Below, piece after piece: positions 42,710-51,982 of a DNA stretch of 64,000 bases. Every line of letters starts with the position of its first letter. Positions within the stretch are counted from its first letter, which is position 1. The notes under the pieces are model-generated. The model was not told the DNA's origin. It ran no database searches and saw only the letters and a list, made by a program, of their open reading frames with translations. The position numbers and the translations under genes are program-made. The stretch covers positions 744,001-808,000 of the forward strand of contig JADJPO010000002.1 of assembly GCA_016713225.1 (NCBI GenBank). The letters run 5' to 3'. Origin of the DNA: Kineosporiaceae bacterium (lineage in GTDB: Bacteria; Actinomycetota; Actinomycetes; Actinomycetales; Kineosporiaceae).

Positions 42710-45273
42710 CCGTGACTGCCAACTCCTCCGGTCAGCCGCAGGCAGCAGCGCCGGACCTGGTCACGCTGACCATCGACGACGCCCAGGTGAGCGTGCCCAA
42801 GGGCACGCTGATCATCCGGGCCGCCGAGCAGCTGGGGATCGCCATCCCGCGGTTCTGCGACCACCCGGCCCTCGCCCCGGCCGGCGCCTGCCGCCAGTGC
42901 CTGGTCGAAGTGGCCACCCCCGGCCCGGACGGCACGTTGCGTCCGATGCCCAAGCCGCAGGCATCCTGCGCCATGGAGTGCTCACCCGGCATGGTGGTGC
43001 GTACCCAGCAGACCTCGCCGGTGGCCGAGAAGGCGCAGCGCGGGATCATGGAGTTCCTGCTGGTCAACCACCCGCTGGACTGCCCGGTCTGTGACAAGGG
43101 CGGCGAGTGCCCGTTGCAGAACCAGGCGCTGGCCAACGGGCGCAGCGAGTCCCGGTTCGTCGACGTCAAGCGCACCTTCGCCAAGCCGATCCGGATCTCG
43201 ACCCAGGTGCTGCTCGACCGCGAGCGGTGCATCCTGTGTCAGCGCTGCACGCGGTTCTCGGAGGAGATCGCCGGCGACCCGTTCATCGACCTGCAGATGC
43301 GCGGCGCGAACCAGCAGATCGGGACCTTCTCGCCCGAGGTGCTGGGCTTCACCACCACCGGCGATGCGGCCATCACCGAGAGCGGCCAGCCGTTCGCCAG
43401 CTACTTCTCGGGCAACACGGTGCAGATCTGCCCCGTGGGTGCCCTCACCGGCGCCGCCTATCGGTTCCGGGCACGGCCGTTCGACCTGGTCTCCTCGGCC
43501 GGCGTGTGCGAGCACTGCGCCAGCGGGTGCGCGTTGCGGGTCGACCACCGGCGGGGCGCCGTGACCCGCCGCCTCGCCCTCGAGGACCCCGCGGTCAACG
43601 AGGACTGGAACTGCGACAAGGGCCGCTGGGCCTTCACTTGGACCACCGCTCCGGACCGGCTCGAGCACCCGATGGTGCGCGACGACGAGACCGGCGAGCT
43701 GCGGGTCGCCTCCTGGCCGGAGGCGCTGGACGTCGCCGCCCGGGGACTGGCCGCGGCGGCCGCGAACGGCGGGGTCGGCGTCCTGGTGGGTGGTCGGGTG
43801 ACCGTCGAGGACGCCTACGCCTACGGCAAGTTCGCCCGGGTTGCGATGCACACCAACGACATCGACATGCGGGCCCGCCCGCACTCGGTCGAGGAGGCGC
43901 ACTTCCTGGCGCACGCCGTGGCCGGCCGGGCGATGGGCCCGACCTACCGCGAACTCGAGACCGCCCCGGCCGTGCTGCTGCTCGGGTTCGAGCCCGAGGA
44001 GGAGTCGCCGATCGTCTTCCTGCGGCTGCGCAAGGCGGCGACCACGCGTGCCGGCGCCAAGCTCGCGGTGTTCTCGGTGGCGCCCTGGGCGAGCCGGGGG
44101 CTGACCAAGCTGAACGGACGGCTGGTGATGTCGGCGCCGGGCACCGAGACCGAGGTGATCTCGGCGATCGCCGGTGCCGGTCAGGCGGCCGGAGCCGAGG
44201 TGCCGCAGGCGGTCGCGGACGCCGGACAGGCGTTGCGCAGCCTGGGCGCGGTGATCCTGGTGGGCGAGCGGCTGGCCGCCGTCCCCGGGGCGTTGACCGC
44301 GGCCCTCGACCTGGCCAAGGCGACCGGGGCGCGACTGGCCTGGGTGCCGCGTCGTGCCGGGGAGCGTGGCGCGGTCGAGGCCGGTGCGCTGCCGAACCTG
44401 ATGCCCGGTGGCCGTCCGGTGAACGACCCGACCGCGCGCGTCGACCTGGCCGCGGCCTGGGGGGTCGACGGGCTGCCGACCACGGTCGGGCGCGACACCA
44501 CCGGGATCGTCACCGCCGCCGCCCGTGGTGAGCTGGCCGGCCTGGTGGTCGGCGGTGTCGACCCCCGCGACCTGCCCCGCCCCGATCTGGCCCGCAAGGC
44601 GCTGGACACGGTCGGCTTCCTGGTCAGCCTCGAGGTGCGCAGCAGCGAGGTGACCCAGCGCGCCGACGTGGTGTTGCCGGTGGCGCCGGTCACCGAGAAG
44701 GCGGGCACCTTCGTGAACTGGGAGGGCCGGTGGCGGCCGTTCGAGCCCGCGCTGCCCGGCAACGCCCTGGCCGACTTCCGGGTGCTCGAGATGGTGGCCG
44801 ACGCGATGGGCGTCGTCCTCGGGTTGCGCAGCATCGAGCAGGTACGCAGCGAGATCGCCTCGCTGGACACCTGGGACGGCCTGCACGCGCCGTCCCCGAT
44901 GGCTCCGGCAGGCACCCCGCCGGCCCCGGCCGCCGGGACCGCGGCGCTGGCCACCTGGGCACTGCTGCTGGACGCGGGCCGCGGCCAGGACGGCGAGGCG
45001 CACCTGGCCGGTACCGCCCACCGGGCCGTGGCGCGGATGTCCGCCGCCACTGCCGCCGAGGCGGGCGTGAGCGACGGAGGCGATGTCATCGTCTCGACCG
45101 ATGCAGGGTGGATCACCGTGCCGGTGGTGATCACCGAGATGCCGGACCGGGTGGTGTGGTTGCCGACCAACTCGCCCGGCTGCACCGTGCGGGCCGACCT
45201 GGGCGCCGACACCGGCGCCGTGGTGTCCCTTCGACCAGTGGCCGCGACCGCGGGGACGGGTGAGCAGGCATGA
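42706..45273 (+). CDS. nuoG: NADH-quinone oxidoreductase subunit G
   Basis: 855 residues. The N-terminal 2Fe-2S ferredoxin domain has ligands in RFCDHPALAPAGACRQCLVE. It is followed by HPLDCPVCDKGGECPLQNQ, CILCQRCTRFSEEI and ICPVGALT (4Fe-4S clusters), then a molybdopterin-oxidoreductase-like domain starting CEHCASGCALRVDHRRG (extra N7-type cluster). The Mo domain is structural in complex I. The stop overlaps nuoH by four bases. Confidence 0.96.
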   Translation: MTVTANSSGQPQAAAPDLVTLTIDDAQVSVPKGTLIIRAAEQLGIAIPRFCDHPALAPAGACRQCLVEVATPGPDGTLRPMPKPQASCAMECSPGMVVRTQQTSPVAEKAQRGIMEFLLVNHPLDCPVCDKGGECPLQNQALANGRSESRFVDVKRTFAKPIRISTQVLLDRERCILCQRCTRFSEEIAGDPFIDLQMRGANQQIGTFSPEVLGFTTTGDAAITESGQPFASYFSGNTVQICPVGALTGAAYRFRARPFDLVSSAGVCEHCASGCALRVDHRRGAVTRRLALEDPAVNEDWNCDKGRWAFTWTTAPDRLEHPMVRDDETGELRVASWPEALDVAARGLAAAAANGGVGVLVGGRVTVEDAYAYGKFARVAMHTNDIDMRARPHSVEEAHFLAHAVAGRAMGPTYRELETAPAVLLLGFEPEEESPIVFLRLRKAATTRAGAKLAVFSVAPWASRGLTKLNGRLVMSAPGTETEVISAIAGAGQAAGAEVPQAVADAGQALRSLGAVILVGERLAAVPGALTAALDLAKATGARLAWVPRRAGERGAVEAGALPNLMPGGRPVNDPTARVDLAAAWGVDGLPTTVGRDTTGIVTAAARGELAGLVVGGVDPRDLPRPDLARKALDTVGFLVSLEVRSSEVTQRADVVLPVAPVTEKAGTFVNWEGRWRPFEPALPGNALADFRVLEMVADAMGVVLGLRSIEQVRSEIASLDTWDGLHAPSPMAPAGTPPAPAAGTAALATWALLLDAGRGQDGEAHLAGTAHRAVARMSAATAAEAGVSDGGDVIVSTDAGWITVPVVITEMPDRVVWLPTNSPGCTVRADLGADTGAVVSLRPVAATAGTGEQA

Positions 45274-46679
45274 GCATGCTGAGCGCAGCGGTGACGGCGG
45301 AGGGCCTGACGGCAGAAGGTCCTGCCGTCGACTTCAGTCAGGACAACGGCTGGGTGGTGTTCGGGAAGGCGCTGTTCATCTTCGTCTTCCTGGTGGTGCT
45401 CACCCTGCTGACCATCTGGGGCGAGCGCCGCGTCGTGGCGCGGATGCAGTCGCGACCCGGCCCCAACCGCACCGGTCCGTTCGGGTTGATCCAGGGTCTG
45501 GCCGACGGGGTGAAGCTGGCTCTGAAGGAAGACATCATCCCGAAGGCGGTCGACCGGCTCGTCTTCATCCTGGCGCCGATCATCTCGGCGGTCACCTGCT
45601 TCATCTCGTTCTCGGTGATCCCGTTCGGCCCCGAGGCGCGGATCCCGTTCACCGACATCGTCACCCCGCTGCAGCTGACCGACCTGCCGATCGCCGTGCT
45701 GTTCATGCTGGCCGTCGCCGCCGTCGGCGTCTACGGCATCCTGTTGGCCGGCTGGTCGTCCGGCTCGACCTATCCGCTGCTGGGTGGGTTGCGATCCTCG
45801 GCTCAGGTGATCTCGTACGAGATCGCGATGGGGCTGGCGCTGATCAGCGTGTTCCTCTACTCCGGGTCGATGTCGACCTCGGCCATCGTCGAGGCCCAGG
45901 CGAACGGGGCCGAGCGGTTCGGGCTGACCATGCCGTCCTGGTTCATCGTGCAGTTGCCGGTGGCGTTCGTGATCTACGTGATCGCCATGGTCGGCGAGAC
46001 CAACCGGGCACCGTTCGACCTGCCCGAGGCCGAGGGCGAGCTGGTCGGTGGCTTCCACACCGAGTACTCCTCGCTCAAGTTCGCCCTGTTCTTCCTCGCC
46101 GAGTACGTCAACATGATCACCGTCTCGGCGATCGCCACCACGTTGTTCCTCGGTGGCTGGCGGGCACCGTGGCCGCTGTCGGCCATCGGTGGCGGCATGT
46201 TGAACGAGGGCTGGTGGCCGATGCTCTGGTTCATCGCCAAGCTGCTCGGCTTCATCTTCTTCTTCATCTGGCTGCGCGGCACGCTGCCGCGGTTGCGCTA
46301 CGACCAGTTCATGCGCTTCGGCTGGAAGGTGCTGATCCCGGTCGCGCTGGTCTGGATCGTGGCGGTCTCGTTCTGGCGTGCCGCGAACTCGGCCTCGGTG
46401 GGGGCGACCGGCGTCCAGCGGTTGGTGCTGCTCGGGATCGGTGCCGCGCTGCTGGTGGTGATCTTCGGTGCGCTGCTCACCGCGGTCGACCGCGCCGAGC
46501 GACGCGACGCCGCCCGCCATGTCACCCCGGAGGACGAGGTCGATCCGTTCGCCGGTGGCTTCCCGGTGCCGGCCCTGCCCGGCCAGCGGCTGATCCGCAG
46601 CAACGGCCGTGACGACGACGAGCTCCGGCCGGCCCTGGCCGCCGCGGGTGAGGCAGATGAGGAGGTTCACGGTGGCTGA
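45270..46679 (+). CDS. nuoH: NADH-quinone oxidoreductase subunit H
   Basis: 469 residues. ND1-type membrane subunit at the quinone site, with about eight spans. Conserved segments: ERRVVARMQSRPGPNRTGPF, QGLADGVKLALKEDI, YEIAMGLALISV and GETNRAPFDLPEAEGELVGG, then the EYSSLKFALFFLAEY helix. The C-terminal ~70 residues form a charged extension (RAERRDAARHVTPEDEVDPF) typical of actinobacteria. It overlaps nuoI by eight bases. Confidence 0.96.
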   Translation: MSMLSAAVTAEGLTAEGPAVDFSQDNGWVVFGKALFIFVFLVVLTLLTIWGERRVVARMQSRPGPNRTGPFGLIQGLADGVKLALKEDIIPKAVDRLVFILAPIISAVTCFISFSVIPFGPEARIPFTDIVTPLQLTDLPIAVLFMLAVAAVGVYGILLAGWSSGSTYPLLGGLRSSAQVISYEIAMGLALISVFLYSGSMSTSAIVEAQANGAERFGLTMPSWFIVQLPVAFVIYVIAMVGETNRAPFDLPEAEGELVGGFHTEYSSLKFALFFLAEYVNMITVSAIATTLFLGGWRAPWPLSAIGGGMLNEGWWPMLWFIAKLLGFIFFFIWLRGTLPRLRYDQFMRFGWKVLIPVALVWIVAVSFWRAANSASVGATGVQRLVLLGIGAALLVVIFGALLTAVDRAERRDAARHVTPEDEVDPFAGGFPVPALPGQRLIRSNGRDDDELRPALAAAGEADEEVHGG

Positions 46680-47313
46680 TCGCACCACAGGCGGCCAGGG
46701 TGCTGCCGACCCGCGCGATCGCGGGGGGTGGCTGTCCGCCATCGCCGGCTTCGGCGTCACCTTCATGGAGATGTTCCGCAAGCCGGTCACCGAGTACTAC
46801 CCGGACGAGAAGGTCCCGACGCAGCCGCGATTCCACGGCCGGCATCAGCTCAACCGGCACCCGGACGGGCTGGAGAAGTGCATCGGGTGCGAGCTGTGCG
46901 CCTGGGCCTGTCCCGCGGATGCGATCTATGTCGAGGGCGCGGACAACACCGAGGAAGAGCGCTTCTCGCCGGGCGAGCGGTACGGCCGCGTCTATCAGAT
47001 CAACTACCTGCGCTGCATCTTCTGCGGGCTCTGCATCGAGGCCTGCCCGACGCGGGCGCTGACCATGACCAACGAGTACGAGTTGGCCGGTCACACCCGC
47101 GGCGAGATGATCTACGAGAAGCAGGATCTGCTCGGGCCGCTGCTGGACGGCATGCTCGAGGCGCCCCACCCCATGGTGCCGGGTACCACCGAGCGCAACT
47201 ACTACCAGGGCAGCGTCACCGGTGCCGTGGACGAGCAGCGTGAGTGGGTCTCGGCCCGGCGCGGTGCGGACGACGAGGACGCCGGCGAACGGCGCACGGA
47301 GGTGACCTCGTGA
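46672..47313 (+). CDS. nuoI: NADH-quinone oxidoreductase subunit I
   Basis: 213 residues from GTG 46672, with GAGGAGG just upstream inside nuoH. Ferredoxin-like subunit with two 4Fe-4S clusters (N6a/N6b): CIGCELCAWACP and CIFCGLCIEACP. It passes electrons from NuoG towards NuoB. The N-terminal helix GVTFMEMFRKPVTEYYP sits on the membrane. The stop overlaps the nuoJ start. Confidence 0.97.
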   Translation: MADRTTGGQGAADPRDRGGWLSAIAGFGVTFMEMFRKPVTEYYPDEKVPTQPRFHGRHQLNRHPDGLEKCIGCELCAWACPADAIYVEGADNTEEERFSPGERYGRVYQINYLRCIFCGLCIEACPTRALTMTNEYELAGHTRGEMIYEKQDLLGPLLDGMLEAPHPMVPGTTERNYYQGSVTGAVDEQREWVSARRGADDEDAGERRTEVTS

Positions 47314-48140
47314 GCGGCGGCGAAACGGCCCTGTTCTGGGTGGTGGCACCCCTGATGGTGCTCGGCGGCCTCGGCCTGCTGCTGGCCAAGAAGGCGGTGC
47401 ACGCGGCGCTCTGCATGGCCCTCGTGATGATCTGCCTGGGCATGGTCTATTTCGCGCAACAGGCGGCTTTCCTCGGGGCGGTGCAGATCTTCGTCTACAC
47501 CGGCGCCGTGATGATGCTGTTCCTGTTCGTGTTGATGCTGGTCGGCGTCGACTCCTCCGATTCCCTGGTCGAGACCATCAGGGGGCAGCGGCTGGCCGCA
47601 GCCCTGCTGGGGGTGGGCCTGGTCGTGCTGCTGATCTCGGGACTGGCCGGGGTCACCTTCGCCAAGCCGGTGGGTTTGGGCGACGTCAACGCCGAGGGCA
47701 ACCTCGGGGCCTTGGCCGGGGACATCTTCGGTGCGTACGTGTTCGCTTTCGAGGCCACCGGGGCGCTGCTGATCACCGCCGCTCTCGGGGCGATGATCCT
47801 GGCCCACCGCGAGCGGTTCGTGCCGCGGGAGACCCAGCGCGAGCAGTCCGTGCGCCGGATCCGCGAGGGCATCGTCAAGGCGCCGCTGCCGGCGCCCGGG
47901 GTCTTCGCCCGGCACAACGCGGTCGACACCCCGGCGCTGCTGCCCGACGGGACGCCGAGCGAGCTGTCGGTCTCGCGGGTGCTCACCGCGCGAGGTCAGA
48001 TGCGCCCGACGTCCGAGCGTGCCGGCGAGGTCACCACGGTGCTCGCCGAGATCGAGGACCCGTTCGACCTGACGCCGTCCGAGCCGGACTCCGTGCCCGA
48101 GGCAGAGTCTGGGTCCGACGTCTCCGGGAAGGGTGAGTGA
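47310..48140 (+). CDS. nuoJ: NADH-quinone oxidoreductase subunit J
   Basis: 276 residues from GTG 47310. ND6-type membrane subunit with five spans in the first ~170 residues (AALCMALVMICLGMVYFAQQAAFLGAVQIFVYTGAVMMLF carries the conserved pi-bulge region; it is quoted here in two parts around residue 40 to 75). A ~105-residue cytosolic tail rich in charged residues follows, longer than in enterobacterial NuoJ and common in actinobacteria. It overlaps nuoK by eight bases. Confidence 0.95.
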   Translation: MSGGETALFWVVAPLMVLGGLGLLLAKKAVHAALCMALVMICLGMVYFAQQAAFLGAVQIFVYTGAVMMLFLFVLMLVGVDSSDSLVETIRGQRLAAALLGVGLVVLLISGLAGVTFAKPVGLGDVNAEGNLGALAGDIFGAYVFAFEATGALLITAALGAMILAHRERFVPRETQREQSVRRIREGIVKAPLPAPGVFARHNAVDTPALLPDGTPSELSVSRVLTARGQMRPTSERAGEVTTVLAEIEDPFDLTPSEPDSVPEAESGSDVSGKGE

Positions 48141-48447
48141 GCCGGCCGTGACTCTCGACTGGTGGTTGTACCTGTCGGCGGTGCTGTTCTCGATCGGGGC
48201 CACGACGGTCCTGGTCCGGCGCAACGCGATCATCGTGTTCATGGGTGTGGAGCTGATGCTCAACGCCACCAACCTCGCCTTCGTCACCTTCGCGCGGATG
48301 CACGGGGACATCAGCGGTCAGGTGATCGCGCTGTTCGTGATGCTGGTCGCGGCCGCCGAGGTCGTGGTCGGGCTGGCGATCATCATGACCATCTTCCGGA
48401 CCCGCCGCTCGGCCTCGGTCGACGACGCCAACCTGCTGAAGTACTGA
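48133..48447 (+). CDS. nuoK: NADH-quinone oxidoreductase subunit K
   Basis: 104 residues from GTG 48133 (GTG 48148 is an alternative). ND4L-type subunit with three spans and the buried glutamates of the proton path in IIVFMGVELMLNATNLAF and VAAAEVVVGLAIIM. It lies between NuoJ and NuoN in the membrane arm. Confidence 0.95.
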   Translation: MSEPAVTLDWWLYLSAVLFSIGATTVLVRRNAIIVFMGVELMLNATNLAFVTFARMHGDISGQVIALFVMLVAAAEVVVGLAIIMTIFRTRRSASVDDANLLKY

Positions 48448-48457
48448 GAGGCGGATC

Positions 48458-50401
48458 GTGTCTCACCTACTGGCGGAAGGCACTTCGCGTGCGGCGATCG
48501 CCGCGGCCGAGGGTGCCCTGCAGCACAACGCCTGGTTGCTGGTCGCGCTGCCCCTGGCCGGTGCAGCCGTGCTGCTGCTCGGTGGCCGCAAGACCGATGC
48601 CTGGGGCCACTGGCTCGCCGTCCTGGCCTCGTGGGGTGCGTTCCTCTACGGCGCGTTGCTGTTCTTCGATCTGCGCGGGCTGGCCCCGGAGGAGCGGGTA
48701 CGCGACCTGACCCTGTTCAGCTGGATGCCGACCGGTGGCTTCAATCTGGACGCCGGCCTGCTGCTCGACCCGCTGTCGATCGCGTTCGTGCTGCTGATCA
48801 CGTTCGTCGGCTCGCTGATCCACGTCTACGCCGTGGCCTACATGGAGCATGATCACGACCGCCGCCGGTTCTTCGCCTACCTGAACCTGTTCGTGGCCTC
48901 GATGCTGCTGCTGGTGCTGGCGAACTCCTATGCCCTGCTCTACGTCGGCTGGGAGGGCGTCGGTCTGGCCTCCTACCTGCTGATCGGCTTCTGGAACCAG
49001 AACCCGGTCTACGCCACGGCGGCCAAGAAGGCGTTCGTGATGAACCGCGTCGGCGACTTCGGCCTGTCCGTCGCCATCATGATCATGTTCGCGACCTTCG
49101 GGACCGTCACCTATGCCCAGGTTCTGCCCAACGCCGCCGAGGGGTCCTCGACGGCGATGACCTGGATCGGTCTGGCCCTGTTGCTCGGCGCCTGCGGCAA
49201 GTCGGCGCAGTTCCCGCTGCAGGCCTGGCTCGGTGACGCGATGGCCGGCCCGACGCCGGTCTCGGCCCTGATCCACGCCGCGACCATGGTCACCGCCGGC
49301 GTCTACCTGGTGGTGCGCAGCGGCGCGATCTTCGAGGCCGCGCCCACCGCCCAGCTCGCCGTGGTGATCGTCGGTGCCATCACGTTGCTCTACGGGGCGA
49401 CCGTCGGCTGCGCCAAGGACGACATCAAGAAGGCGCTCGCGGCGTCCACGATGAGCCAGATCGGGTACATGATGCTGGCCGCCGGGCTGGGCGGCATCGG
49501 CTACGTGTTCGCGATCATGCACCTGCTCACCCACGGCTTCTTCAAGGCCGGCATGTTCCTCGGCGCCGGTTCGGTGATGCACGGCATGAACGACTCGGTC
49601 GACATGCGCCGGTTCGGCAACCTGTCCGGGGCGATGAAGACCACCTGGCTGACCTTCGGCCTGGGCTGGCTGGCGATCCTCGGCGTCCCGCCGTTCTCCG
49701 GCTTCTTCAGCAAGGACGGCATCATCGAGACCGCCTTCGCCACCGGTGAGGGCTGGCGGCCCTGGGTCTTCGGCCTGGCCACGTTGATCGGTGCCGGGAT
49801 CACCGCGTTCTACATGTCGCGGCTGTTCTTCATGACCTTCCAGGGCCGCAAGCGCTGGCCACAGGAGGCTCATCCGCACGAGTCGCCGACCCTGATGACC
49901 GCGCCGATGATCGTCCTGGCGCTCGGGTCGGTGTTCCTGGGTGGCTTCCTGTTCGTCGGCGGGCGGTTCCACGACTGGCTCGAACCGGTGACCGGTGCCG
50001 TCGAGGAGCACCACCCGGTGATCGCCAAGTACCCGTTGATGGCGCTGACCCTGGTCCTGGTCGCGTTCGGGGTGTTCCTGGCCTGGCGGCAGTACTGGCA
50101 GGCCGAGGTGCCGCAGACCGCGCCGCGGGGCACCTGGGCCACCCGCGCAGCGCGTCGCGATCTGTACCAGGACGACATCAACGAGGCGATCTTCATGCGC
50201 CCCGGCCAGTATCTGACCCGCTCGCTGGTCTTCACCGACAGCAAGGGCGTGGACGGCGCGGTCGGTGGCCTGGCAGCCGGCGTCGGTGGGCTGGGCGGGC
50301 GATTGCGTCGCTGGCAGTCCGGCATGGTGCGCTCGTACGCGGCGTCCATCCTGGGCGGCGTGGTCGTGGTGCTGCTCGGGGTGCTGGCGGTGCGGGTCTG
50401 A
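48458..50401 (+). CDS. nuoL: NADH-quinone oxidoreductase subunit L
   Basis: 647 residues from GTG 48458. Antiporter-like, ~16 spans plus the long lateral helix. Proton-path residues are visible in LYVGWEGVGLASYLLIGFW (Glu), GKSAQFPLQAWLGDAMAGPT (Lys) and HAATMVTAGVYLVVRS. It is the distal proton pump of the membrane arm. nuoM follows after 45 bases. Confidence 0.96.
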   Translation: MSHLLAEGTSRAAIAAAEGALQHNAWLLVALPLAGAAVLLLGGRKTDAWGHWLAVLASWGAFLYGALLFFDLRGLAPEERVRDLTLFSWMPTGGFNLDAGLLLDPLSIAFVLLITFVGSLIHVYAVAYMEHDHDRRRFFAYLNLFVASMLLLVLANSYALLYVGWEGVGLASYLLIGFWNQNPVYATAAKKAFVMNRVGDFGLSVAIMIMFATFGTVTYAQVLPNAAEGSSTAMTWIGLALLLGACGKSAQFPLQAWLGDAMAGPTPVSALIHAATMVTAGVYLVVRSGAIFEAAPTAQLAVVIVGAITLLYGATVGCAKDDIKKALAASTMSQIGYMMLAAGLGGIGYVFAIMHLLTHGFFKAGMFLGAGSVMHGMNDSVDMRRFGNLSGAMKTTWLTFGLGWLAILGVPPFSGFFSKDGIIETAFATGEGWRPWVFGLATLIGAGITAFYMSRLFFMTFQGRKRWPQEAHPHESPTLMTAPMIVLALGSVFLGGFLFVGGRFHDWLEPVTGAVEEHHPVIAKYPLMALTLVLVAFGVFLAWRQYWQAEVPQTAPRGTWATRAARRDLYQDDINEAIFMRPGQYLTRSLVFTDSKGVDGAVGGLAAGVGGLGGRLRRWQSGMVRSYAASILGGVVVVLLGVLAVRV

Positions 50402-50446
50402 TGGCGGGTCTGATGGCTGAGCTGGTGGAGAGAGGGAAGGTCTGAC

Positions 50447-51982
50447 ATGCCCTGGCTGACCATCATGGGTCTGCTGCCGCTGATCGGCGCGGTGATCGTC
50501 TGGGTGTTGCCCAACGGTCGCGATCAGGTCGCCCGCGTGGTGGCGCTCGCCATCTCGCTGGCGGTCTTCGTGCTCGGTCTGGCGATGGCGCTGCAATTCG
50601 ACGTGAGCCACGCCGAGCGCTATCAGTTCGCCGAGAACCACTCCTGGATCCCTCAGATCGGCGCGAGCTACGCCGTGGGGGTCGACGGCATCGCCCTGGT
50701 GATGGTGCTGCTGTCGGCGATCCTGGTGCCCGTCTGCGTGCTCGCCGCGTGGAAGGACTACCGCGGCAACGCCGCGCGCAACTTCTTCGCGCTGGTGCTG
50801 GTGCTCGAGACGTTCATGATCGCCGTGTTCGCCGCCCGGGACGTGTTCCTGTTCTACGTGGTCTTCGAGGCCATGCTGATCCCGGTGTACTTCCTGATCG
50901 GGCAGTTCGGTGGCGCCCAGCGCCGCTACGCCGCGGTCAAGTTCCTGCTCTACAGCCTGTTCGGTGGCCTGATCATGCTGGTCGCCGTGATCGGGCTCTA
51001 CCACCAGGGCCCCGGTGGGACGCAGGGGTTCTTGACCACGAACCTGACCGGTGTCTTCCCGGCCGACCTGGGTCTGAGCCCCGGGGCAGCCGAGCGGCTG
51101 ATGTTCCTGGGCTTCTTCATCGCCTTCGCGGTGAAGGCACCGATGTGGCCGGTGCACACCTGGCTGCCGGACGCCGCGAGCGAGGCCCCGCCGTCGGTCG
51201 CCGTCCTGCTGGTCGGTGTGCTCGACAAGGTCGGCACCTTCGGGATGATCACGCTGTGCCTGCCGCTGTTCCCGAACGCCAGCCGCTGGGCCGCTCCGGT
51301 GATCATGGTGCTTGCTGTGATCTCGGTGCTCTACGGCGCGCTGCTGGCCATCGGGCAGAGCAACCTGATGCGCCTGATCGCCTACACCTCGATCTCGCAC
51401 TTCGGGTTCATCGTGCTGGGTATCTTCGCGATGACCTCGACCGGCCAGTCCGGTTCGGCGCTGTACATGGTCAACCACGGGTTCTCGACCGCGGCGCTGT
51501 TCCTGGTCGCCGGCATGCTCATCAGCCGCCGCGGGTCGGCGGCGATCGGCGACTACGGCGGCCTGCAGCGCTCCACCCCGTTGCTGGCGGGCGCCTTCCT
51601 GCTCGCGGGTCTGTCCTCGCTGGCCCTGCCCGGGTTGTCGAGCTTCATCAGCGAGTTCCTGGTGCTGGTCGGGACCTTCCAGCGCTATCCGGTGGCCGCC
51701 GTGATCGCCACGCTCGGCATCATCCTGGCGGCGCTCTACATCCTGATCACCTACCAGCGGATGTTCACCGGCCCCAAGCAGGATTTCGCTGCCGGGTGGC
51801 GTGACCTCGACTCGCGCGAGCGGTGGGTGGTGGCGCCGCTGGTAGCGGTGATCATCGCGCTGGGCTTCTACCCCAAGCCGGTGCTCGACGTGCTCAACCC
51901 GGCCGTCGAACGCACCATGACGCAGGTACAGCAGGTCGATCCCGCACCGGCTGTTCAGATCGCTGAAGGAGCCACGCCGTGA
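50447..51982 (+). CDS. nuoM: NADH-quinone oxidoreductase subunit M
   Basis: 511 residues. Antiporter-like pump subunit with ~14 spans: FYVVFEAMLIPVYFLIGQFG (Glu), AVKAPMWPVHTWLPDAASEA (Lys) and YTSISHFGFIVLGIFAM. It starts with ATG 50447 after GAGAGAGGGAAGG, and its stop overlaps the nuoN GTG by four bases. Confidence 0.96.
   Translation: MPWLTIMGLLPLIGAVIVWVLPNGRDQVARVVALAISLAVFVLGLAMALQFDVSHAERYQFAENHSWIPQIGASYAVGVDGIALVMVLLSAILVPVCVLAAWKDYRGNAARNFFALVLVLETFMIAVFAARDVFLFYVVFEAMLIPVYFLIGQFGGAQRRYAAVKFLLYSLFGGLIMLVAVIGLYHQGPGGTQGFLTTNLTGVFPADLGLSPGAAERLMFLGFFIAFAVKAPMWPVHTWLPDAASEAPPSVAVLLVGVLDKVGTFGMITLCLPLFPNASRWAAPVIMVLAVISVLYGALLAIGQSNLMRLIAYTSISHFGFIVLGIFAMTSTGQSGSALYMVNHGFSTAALFLVAGMLISRRGSAAIGDYGGLQRSTPLLAGAFLLAGLSSLALPGLSSFISEFLVLVGTFQRYPVAAVIATLGIILAALYILITYQRMFTGPKQDFAAGWRDLDSRERWVVAPLVAVIIALGFYPKPVLDVLNPAVERTMTQVQQVDPAPAVQIAEGATP

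Noticed and set aside
48467..51478. A 1003-residue open frame on the minus strand across nuoL and nuoM
   Set aside because: It is antisense to two conserved membrane subunits, with a His/Gln/Arg-rich low-complexity product and no motif.
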